DNA of 5,080 nucleotides from JAKEGK01 sp036507695. GTDB taxonomy: Bacteria; Pseudomonadota; Gammaproteobacteria; SZUA-152. A program made the translations under genes and the position numbers. The DNA is taken from positions 1-5,080 of the forward strand of contig DATCIR010000003.1 in assembly GCA_036507695.1 (NCBI GenBank). The letters are read 5' to 3'. Below are positions 1 through 5,080 of the stretch, piece by piece. The notes under the pieces are model-generated. The model did no database searches. It was not told the DNA's origin and saw only the letters and a list, made by a program, of their open reading frames with translations. Positions within the stretch are counted from its first letter, which is position 1, and each line of letters begins with the position of its first letter.

Positions 1-165
1 GAGAAATATTAACGGCCCCATGTAGGCATTTTTACACTCTTTACGTAATCACAATGCGCCGTGTCAATGAGAACAAAATATTTTAGGCTGTAAAGTGAAT
101 ATTCATTTAATTTTTTACTTTTTTCCATCGCGTATAAAAAGTTTATCAACTAACATGTACAGCAT
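1..165. other. AT-rich leader upstream of pheT, no recognisable pheS end
   Basis: This stretch has short stops in all forward frames (for example TAA at 10-12 and TAG at 24-26). I could not recognise the usual C-terminal end of PheS in any of them. Bases 80-150 are very AT-rich, with T-runs at 110-116 and a TATAAA at 133-138 that could serve as a -10 box. No good -35 partner sits 16-18 bases upstream, so a promoter is only possible. In most relatives pheS directly precedes pheT with a short gap. Either pheS ends just before the window with a long spacer, or pheT is separated from it here. Confidence 0.5.
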
Positions 166-2586
166 ATGAAATTCAGTGAGCAGTGGCTACGCGAGTGGGT
201 CAATCCCGCGATAACAACACAACAACTGGCCGACCAATTAACCATGGCCGGATTGGAAGTCGAAGCCGTGGTACCTGTCGCAGCGGATCTAAGCCAGGTC
301 GTGGTTGGATGCGTAACGCATCTTGAAAGACACCCTGAAGCCGACAAATTAAAAGTCTGTTCTGTTGACGTGGGTGGCGGGGAGACGCTGCAAATTGTCT
401 GCGGAGCGAACAACGTGGTCAATGGCGGCAAATACCCGGTCGCGTTGGTTGGCGCGTTACTGCCCAACGATCTGAAAATCAAAAAGAGTAAATTGCGCGG
501 GGTGGAATCCAGCGGGATGCTATGTTCGGCAAAAGAACTGGGGATAACGGAGCAGGCCGAAGGCTTGATGACTTTGCCTGCGGACGCGCCGGCCGGCAAG
601 ACCATTACCGATTATCTGCAATTAAAGGATTCCAGCATTGAATTAAGCTTGACGCCCAATCGAGGCGATTGCCTGAGTGTGGCGGGTGTCGCCAGGGAAG
701 TCGCGGTACTTAATAAAGTCAGTGTTACACCGGTTCACGCCGACCCGGTTGCCCCCCACAGTGACGACACGTTTCCCGTTGACATAACCGCGCAGCGGGA
801 ATGTCCCCGTTATGTGGGACGGGTGATTAAAAATATTGATCCCACCAAAGCCACACCACTCTGGCTGCAGGAACGTTTGCGCCGCAGCGGCCTGCGCAGC
901 ATCAGCCCTGTCGTCGACGTGACAAATTATGTTTTGCTGGAACTGGGCCAACCCATGCACGCCTTTGACCTGGACAAACTGTCCGGAGGCATCATCGTGC
1001 GGCTGGCGAACGAGGGAGAAGACATCACCCTGTTGGATGGCCAGGCCATTAAGTTGACCCAAGGAACATTGGTCATCGCCGATCGCAAACGGCCGGTGGC
1101 GTTGGCGGGAATTATGGGGGGCGGGGAGTCCGCCGTCACCGATCATACCAGAAACATTTTTCTGGAAAGCGCGTTTTTTGCGCCGGACTGCATTGCCGGC
1201 CGCGCACGCAGCTATGGCTTACACACGGACTCTTCGCACCGCTTCGAGCGCGGCGTTGATCCGGCGTTACAGGAGCGCGCGGTCGAACGGGCAACGGCGT
1301 TATTGCTGGAGATCGCCGGCGGCGAGCCGGGGCCCGTCATTAGTAAACAGATTAAGGATCATATTCCGCAACGCACGCCGGTTTTATTGCGTCACGAGCG
1401 CTTGCATAAAGTGCTCGGCGTCAAACTGGCTACATCGATCGTAGATGACATTCTATTCCGCCTGGAACTGCAGCATATCGAGCAGGAGCATGGCTGGACA
1501 GTAACCGCACCCAGTTTTCGCTTCGACATCGAACGGGAAGAGGATCTTATCGAGGAAGTGGCGCGCGTTTACGGTTATGACAATATCCCAGTGGCCCATG
1601 CCCAGGCGCCGTCGCTGATGCTGCCGGTTACCGAATCCCGCGTAACAGTGGAGCGCATTCAAAACGTCCTGCTAGACCGCGGCTACCAGGAGGCGATTAC
1701 GTATAGTTTTGTGGATCCCAAGGTCCAGCGCCATCTGTATTCCGGTAACGGCGCGGTCACCCTGGCCAATCCTATTTCCGCCGACATGTCGGAAATGCGC
1801 ACCACGCTGTGGTCGGGATTGATTAGTACCATTATCTATAACCTGAACCGCCAGCAAGCGTCGGTAAAATTGTTTGAAACCGGTTTACGGTTTTTAAAGA
1901 CCGATAAGGGCTTGCAGCAGCAGCCCATGATCGCGGGCGCCGTGACCGGTAGCGCGTCGTCCCTCCAGTGGGGACAGGAAAATCGCGCAATCGATTTTTT
2001 TGATATCAAGTCCGATGTCGAATCGATCCTTTCATTGACAGGGAATGCCGAGGCATTTATGTTCTTACCGGGCAAGCACCCGGCCTTGCATCCCGGGCAG
2101 ACAGCAAAAATCGTTCGGCATACTCAATTAAATCAAAAAGATGCCGACAATAAATCTGAGAATTTTGAAGAAATAGGCTGGTTGGGCACATTGCATCCAG
2201 CTGTGGGCAGAAAATTGGACACAGAACAACCAATCTATGTTTTCGAAATCCTACTGGAAGCCGTGACACAGCGTGTAATTCCTCGATTTAACGAGATCGC
2301 AAAATTTCCATCCATTAAACGCGATCTGGCCATTGTGTTGGACGAGGGAATCAGTGCTCAGGCGGTTGGTGATTGTATTCGCCGTACATCAACGGCTATG
2401 CTGACAAACTTAAAGTTATTTGACGTTTATCAGGGCAAAGGCATTGATCCAGGTAGAAAAAGTTTGGCATTTAGTCTAACCTTGCAAGATCGTAACCGTA
2501 CTCTTACGGACCAGGATGTAGATGTAGCAATTGAAACAATACTTTCCGCCCTTAATCGGGAATTCGGTGCAACATTAAGAACCTAG
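166..2586 (+). CDS. pheT: Phenylalanine--tRNA ligase beta subunit
   Basis: Beta subunit of the cytoplasmic alpha2-beta2 phenylalanyl-tRNA synthetase. It helps bind tRNA-Phe and edits Tyr-tRNA-Phe, while the alpha subunit (PheS, not in this window) holds the main catalytic site. At 806 aa it is close to the E. coli length (795). The N-terminus MKFSEQWLREWVNP is canonical and fixes the start at 166. Domains in order: an OB-fold tRNA-binding domain at about residues 40-150, with KLRGVESSGMLCS near its end; the LSLTPNRGDCLS motif near 160; the B3/B4 editing core around 210-380, with DVTNYVLLELGQPMHAFDL near 250-270 and HRFERGVDP near 357; B5 around 400-475, ending in EEDLIEEVARVYGYDNIP; and a C-terminal ferredoxin-fold anticodon-binding domain from about 705, with FPSIKRDLAIV. 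Residues around 652-667 form a hydrophilic, Asn/Lys/Glu-rich stretch that looks like an insertion relative to E. coli. No strong Shine-Dalgarno precedes the ATG. The stop is doubled (TAG TGA). Confidence 0.98.
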   Translation: MKFSEQWLREWVNPAITTQQLADQLTMAGLEVEAVVPVAADLSQVVVGCVTHLERHPEADKLKVCSVDVGGGETLQIVCGANNVVNGGKYPVALVGALLPNDLKIKKSKLRGVESSGMLCSAKELGITEQAEGLMTLPADAPAGKTITDYLQLKDSSIELSLTPNRGDCLSVAGVAREVAVLNKVSVTPVHADPVAPHSDDTFPVDITAQRECPRYVGRVIKNIDPTKATPLWLQERLRRSGLRSISPVVDVTNYVLLELGQPMHAFDLDKLSGGIIVRLANEGEDITLLDGQAIKLTQGTLVIADRKRPVALAGIMGGGESAVTDHTRNIFLESAFFAPDCIAGRARSYGLHTDSSHRFERGVDPALQERAVERATALLLEIAGGEPGPVISKQIKDHIPQRTPVLLRHERLHKVLGVKLATSIVDDILFRLELQHIEQEHGWTVTAPSFRFDIEREEDLIEEVARVYGYDNIPVAHAQAPSLMLPVTESRVTVERIQNVLLDRGYQEAITYSFVDPKVQRHLYSGNGAVTLANPISADMSEMRTTLWSGLISTIIYNLNRQQASVKLFETGLRFLKTDKGLQQQPMIAGAVTGSASSLQWGQENRAIDFFDIKSDVESILSLTGNAEAFMFLPGKHPALHPGQTAKIVRHTQLNQKDADNKSENFEEIGWLGTLHPAVGRKLDTEQPIYVFEILLEAVTQRVIPRFNEIAKFPSIKRDLAIVLDEGISAQAVGDCIRRTSTAMLTNLKLFDVYQGKGIDPGRKSLAFSLTLQDRNRTLTDQDVDVAIETILSALNREFGATLRT

Positions 2587-2598
2587 TGAGAGAGAGAT

Positions 2599-2901
2599 AT
2601 GGCCTTAACCAAAGCCGAAATGGCAGAAAAACTTTACGAAGAACTTGGTCTCAACAAACGCGAAGCCAAAGAAATAGTCGAAGCTTTCTTTGCCGAAATC
2701 AGTGAAGCCCTGCAGAGCGGTCGTCAGGTGAAACTCTCGGGTTTCGGTAACTTTGACTTGCGCAATAAAAATGAACGGCCTGGACGCAATCCCAAAACCG
2801 GCGAGGAAATACCGATTACCGCCCGCCGCGTTGTTACGTTTCGCCCCGGTCAAAAACTAAAAGCTAGGGTGGAGGCGTATGCTGGAAGCGAGCAACAATA
2901 A
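2599..2901 (+). CDS. ihfA: Integration host factor subunit alpha
   Basis: DNA-bending nucleoid protein that pairs with IHF beta to form a heterodimer binding specific sites and bending DNA sharply, used in replication, recombination and sigma-54 promoter control. The 100-aa product starts MALTKAEMAEKLYEELGL, like E. coli IhfA (99 aa). It keeps the core VKLSGFGNFDLR (residues 44-55), the arm GRNPKTGEEIPITARRVVTF (62-81) with the intercalating proline at position 65, and the FRPGQKLK clamp. IPITARRVV is typical of the alpha subunit and separates it from HU and IHF beta. The start lies 12 bases after the pheT stop, preceded by a GAGAGAG purine run that can act as ribosome binding site. The gene is probably co-transcribed with pheT, as in E. 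coli. Its 3' end overlaps the next gene by 23 bases. Confidence 0.98.
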   Translation: MALTKAEMAEKLYEELGLNKREAKEIVEAFFAEISEALQSGRQVKLSGFGNFDLRNKNERPGRNPKTGEEIPITARRVVTFRPGQKLKARVEAYAGSEQQ

Positions 2902-3235
2902 CGAATTACCAACCATTCCAGGCAAGCGTTATTTTACCATTGGGGAAGTCAGCGATCTCTGCGGCGTTAAACCGCATGTGCTGCGTTATTGGGAGCAAGA
3001 GTTCCCGCAACTCAAGCCCGTAAAAAGACGCGGTAACCGGCGTTATTACCAGCGGCATGATGTGTTGATGATTCGCCAGATCAGAAGTCTGCTCTACGAG
3101 CATGGCTTTACCATCGGCGGCGCGCGTCAAAAGCTGGCTGATGGCAGCGACGGAAAAGATATCGATAACAATGGCGCGAAACTCCGGGAGATGATCAATG
3201 ATCTCGAAGAAGTGCTGGAAATTTTGAGCCGCTAA
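2879..3235 (+). CDS. MerR-family transcriptional regulator
   Basis: A 118-aa protein with an N-terminal MerR-type winged helix-turn-helix. Residues about 19-50 hold FTIGEVSDLCGVKPHVLRYWE, the classic first helices. RRGNRRYYQRHDVLMIRQI (about 54-72) is the wing and following helix, and LLYEHGFTIGGARQKL (about 76-91) completes the domain. The tail ends in an acidic helix (LREMINDLEEVLEIL) suited to the antiparallel coiled-coil dimer of this family. No cysteine cluster or effector domain is visible, so the ligand, if any, is unknown. A short MerR protein directly after ihfA is a conserved arrangement in Pseudomonas and other gammaproteobacteria, but I know of no assigned role. GGAGG at 2871-2875 is only three bases from the ATG. 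The start lies inside ihfA in another frame, so the two are probably translationally coupled. Confidence 0.95.
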   Translation: MLEASNNNELPTIPGKRYFTIGEVSDLCGVKPHVLRYWEQEFPQLKPVKRRGNRRYYQRHDVLMIRQIRSLLYEHGFTIGGARQKLADGSDGKDIDNNGAKLREMINDLEEVLEILSR

Positions 3236-3283
3236 GTTAGCGACGGCTTTCGTTGCATGAAATCTCACTGCATGAATAACCGG

Positions 3284-3307
3284 ATGGGCGTTTACGACGC
3301 CCATTTT
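3284..3307 (+). terminator. Rho-independent terminator after the pheT-ihfA-merR unit
   Basis: ATGGGCGT (3284-3291) pairs perfectly with ACGCCCAT (3297-3304), giving an 8-bp stem with a five-base loop followed by TTTT. It lies 49 bases after the MerR-gene stop and just ahead of the tRNA gene. The U-tract is short, so termination may be partial. Confidence 0.7.
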
Positions 3308-3345
3308 GACGTAGTTTCTTCATGAAACCTGGTGTAGAATGCACC
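3306..3345 (+). promoter_or_regulatory. Likely tRNA-Pro promoter (-10 box TAGAAT)
   Basis: TAGAAT at 3335-3340, followed by GCACC, resembles the -10 box and G+C-rich discriminator of stable-RNA promoters under stringent control. Transcription would start near 3347, about 48 bases before the mature tRNA. A good -35 match, TTGACG, sits at 3306-3311 but is 23 bases from the -10 box, far from the usual 17. At the correct distance there is only a poor match (TAGTTT, 3312-3317). The -10 call is moderate and the -35 call weak. Confidence 0.4.
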
Positions 3346-3394
3346 TTCCTTCAAGCAAGCACGTTAAGATTCCTTCCTGAGGAAATCAAACAGT

Positions 3395-3472
<78 letters not shown>

Positions 3473-3629
3473 TAATCACAGCAAGTCATCATCTTATTTA
3501 GGACGAAATCTATCCCTCCGAGTTTGTCAAAAATCTTTGAATAATGTTGCCCCGAACAGGATGGTTTCATCTCGGTTCGAAACTGAAAACTATCTCGCTC
3601 GCAGATGTAGTTCAATCGAGTAGCAGTGT

Positions 3630-3663
3630 GATTGCCCGTCGGCGTGGTGATCGTCGGGCGGTT
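3630..3663. repeat. Imperfect hairpin with G+C-rich stem
   Basis: GCCCG (3634-3638) pairs with CGGGC (3655-3659). A T-T mismatch and two further C-G/G-C pairs lie inside. Outside, GATT (3630-3633) can pair with GGTT (3660-3663) through mostly wobble pairs. No T-run follows, so it is not an obvious terminator. It may be part of a larger folded RNA together with the next hairpin. Confidence 0.4.
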
Positions 3664-3687
3664 TGAAGGTCCGTCGATTCTCCGATT

Positions 3688-3710
3688 ACGAGCTAACGCT
3701 CGTTCATTTT
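3688..3710 (+). terminator. Small hairpin, possible terminator
   Basis: ACGAGC (3688-3693) pairs perfectly with GCTCGT (3698-3703) around the tetraloop TAAC, followed by TCATTTT. The stem is short and the T-run is interrupted, so it is a weak terminator at best. It would end transcripts reading out of the tRNA-Pro gene. It could instead be a dispersed palindromic element, since a shortened variant appears at 4233-4246. Confidence 0.35.
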
Positions 3711-3749
3711 ACATCTACTTCCTTCATGCAATTTTGTATATATCTTACT

Positions 3750-3780
3750 TTCCAATTCGCTTCACAGCGAATTAGTGGAA
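3750..3780. repeat. Perfect palindrome AATTCGCT/AGCGAATT
   Basis: AATTCGCT (3754-3761) pairs with AGCGAATT (3766-3773) around loop TCAC, an 8-bp perfect stem. The flanks TTCC (3750-3753) and GGAA (3777-3780) extend it across a three-base bulge. No T-run follows on the + strand and no gene is adjacent. It looks like a small palindromic element of unknown function. Confidence 0.5.
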
Positions 3781-4390
3781 GTCCCAAACTGATGAATTTA
3801 TGAAACGTAGGATTTCTCCATCGTCTAGGTTATCTTAGAATTTTGAGCGGCTGCGCGCGTCAGTAATCCTTAGGAAATTTTCTGCTTTCAGAGAAGTATG
3901 TAACCGCAAATATTTTCAATGAATTTTAGTTTTGAAAAGCGTAATAGTAAATGAATTGGCGTTCTATCGCAGATGTGGGGAATGCGGGAGACAGCCCATA
4001 ATCAAACGGTGTTCGTCTTGTGTGGTTTTAATTTCTTTTTCGACATTTCTAACTTGTTACATTTCAATCTAACACACAATCTGGTACACGCAGCTGTAAG
4101 AAGTATTGTTCCGGCTGATGCGGCTACCACTGCTATATCTGTCGTTTGTATTTCGGATGAGCCGGTATTGTCAGTGTCTGTTCGGATGACTTGCGGGCGG
4201 TACTGGTTTGCATGAGATCACCTCTCAACGAACGATTACGCTCGTTAGCCCGCAGTTCCCTCCTGCGCATCGGATCAGAAAACTCGATACAGAGTGTTTA
4301 TGAAACTGAATACTGCTACAAAATTTAATCATAAGTATAACGACTGTGGCTGTAATACAGGACTATATACCGATAGGTTCGATGTGGGCG

Positions 4391-4951
4391 GAGTAATACG
4401 CCGTAGTTGCAAATCGAATTGAAAACACAGGTATTCGATAGAAACAGGAGTCGATGCGAGAGCCGCTAATGTAAGAGTTAATACAAAATATCGTCCTCAG
4501 TGATAATGGACTTAACGAATATAACGAAAAGAATAAACAACGTTTTTGAGTATGCCTGCCGCTGCAAAGAATTGTGGTTGAAAACAATCGGCATGCCCGT
4601 GAATAGAGAAAATAGCAGCTGGTGACGATTTCTAGAATATTACCACGGTAGAAAACGAGGACCGGGATCTCAAAGCACGCCGCGGGGATATGGGAACGAT
4701 TTTGGTGGGTCACATTCAGCGCAGCTTAAGGAATGCTGCCTTTTCAGTTTCAAGATAACGGTGAAGTGAGTAAACCATTTCTTGCAGATAGTAAACGAAA
4801 TCTTTTACACTGGGCGCGCGCGAAGCCGGGAGTTGTCCGGCCGTTTAAAAGTGTAAAACCTCAGCTGGAATCAGAGCTACGACGAATTAAGGCGAAAGAA
4901 GAGTTGAAAAAAATAATAAACAAGCACAGGCAAAAAATAAAGTCCACGTAG
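4391..4951 (+). pseudogene. Decayed SurA/PpiC-type (parvulin) peptidyl-prolyl isomerase
   Basis: Remains of an exported parvulin-type foldase, which would assist folding of envelope proteins. Reading one ancestral frame gives, in order: a helical segment with ELIQNIVLSDNGLNEY and EKNKQRF (4475-4546), like the SD..L..YYE.N..RF region of SurA/EpsD-type proteins; LQRIVVEN (4562-4585), the first strand of the parvulin fold; EKIAAGDDF (4606-4632); EDRDLKARRGDMG (4657-4695), the characteristic GGDLG-like motif; RNAAF (4729-4743); NGEVSKPF (about 4757-4780); and a basic C-terminus, VVRPFKSVKPQLESELRR and onward to the TAG at 4949-4951. The frame is broken by stops at 4394, 4439, 4472, 4547 and 4633, by a missing base near 4603 and by an extra T in the 4741-4744 run. 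Only bases 4730-4951 remain open, with an ATG at 4733 lacking a clear ribosome binding site. The 5' end and signal peptide are not identifiable. Family assignment is from motif recall; membership of an EpsD-like exopolysaccharide group is only a guess. Confidence 0.85.
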
Positions 4952-5006
4952 CCAAGCAGGCACTGCAACAATTTAAGATATGTTAAAAACGAACCAGCGA
5001 GTAGTT

Positions 5007-5080
5007 ATGAAGCGCTTTGTCTTATTAATTTTTACTGTCGGCCAGACCCTGGGAGCACTTGCGAATGCGGCTTCTGTTGA
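5007..5080 (+). CDS. Exported protein, N-terminal fragment with Sec signal peptide (cut by window end)
   Basis: The frame starts at ATG 5007, 55 bases after the end of the decayed isomerase gene, and is open to the window edge (24 codons). The peptide begins MKRFVLLIF, with two basic residues and a hydrophobic core. It ends in ALANA at residues 17-21, a good signal peptidase I site with cleavage after Ala21. No lipobox cysteine is visible, so a lipoprotein is unlikely. The upstream GCGAG at 4997-5001 is a weak ribosome binding site. The product is periplasmic, outer-membrane or secreted. In EPS loci of the EpsD/EpsE kind, a Wza-like export protein often follows the isomerase, but nothing in these 24 residues proves that. 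Confidence 0.7.
   Translation, partial: MKRFVLLIFTVGQTLGALANAASV

Noticed and set aside
643..1146. 167-codon minus-strand frame inside pheT
   Set aside because: Shadow of the highly conserved pheT coding sequence on the other strand.
3543..3666. 41-codon + strand frame starting at 3544
   Set aside because: No ribosome binding site or recognisable motif; it runs through the hairpin region and is likely chance.
3603..3690. Second tRNA-like sequence after tRNA-Pro (GTAGTTCAATCGAG... and TCGATTC)
   Set aside because: It superficially resembles D- and T-arm sequences, but no consistent acceptor, anticodon and T stems could be built at tRNA spacing.
3973..4215. 80-codon + strand frame in the gene-poor stretch
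   Set aside because: No ribosome binding site, no recognisable motif, and a length that arises by chance in this composition.
4227..4250. Possible integron attC-like site (GTTAGCC near CTAACG palindromes)
   Set aside because: The GTTRRRY core is not matched (GTTAGCC), there is no paired core at the right distance and no integrase.
4363..4713. 116-codon minus-strand frame
   Set aside because: It lies antisense to the reconstructed isomerase pseudogene, whose motifs explain the sequence better; its own translation shows no family features.

Overview
The window looks like the chromosome of a gammaproteobacterium, or a close relative. IhfA and PheT read as typical gammaproteobacterial proteins. 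The order pheT, ihfA, merR-like gene, tRNA-Pro is a conserved neighbourhood that I recall from Pseudomonas and other gammaproteobacteria. Base composition is mixed: roughly half G+C through most of pheT, visibly lower near the pheT 3' end and from about 3480 onward (judged by eye).

Left part (1-3471), compact and well kept. A 165-base AT-rich leader, with no recognisable pheS end, precedes pheT (phenylalanyl-tRNA synthetase beta subunit, 806 aa). Twelve bases later comes ihfA (IHF alpha, 100 aa). A MerR-type regulator of 118 aa overlaps the ihfA end by 23 bases. A hairpin with a short T-run (3284-3307) probably ends this transcript. An intact tRNA-Pro with anticodon GGG and an encoded CCA end follows at 3395-3471. 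Its likely -10 box lies just beyond the terminator.

Right part (3472-5080), gene-poor and decayed. From 3472 to about 4390 I find no convincing gene, only several small palindromes and a minus-strand mini-ORF with an unusually good ribosome binding site. From about 4390 to 4951, frame-by-frame reading recovers a dead gene for a SurA/PpiC-type (parvulin) peptidyl-prolyl isomerase. It is broken by five in-frame stops and two single-base frameshifts. Only its last ~70 codons still form an open frame. At 5007 a new gene starts with a clean Sec signal peptide and runs off the window. A parvulin next to an exported protein would fit an envelope or exopolysaccharide export locus (EpsD/EpsE-like), but this is inference.

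I see no CRISPR array, transposase, integrase, phage gene or clear attachment-site duplication. The most informative result is the reconstructed pseudogene; I do not see a convincing new biological system here.
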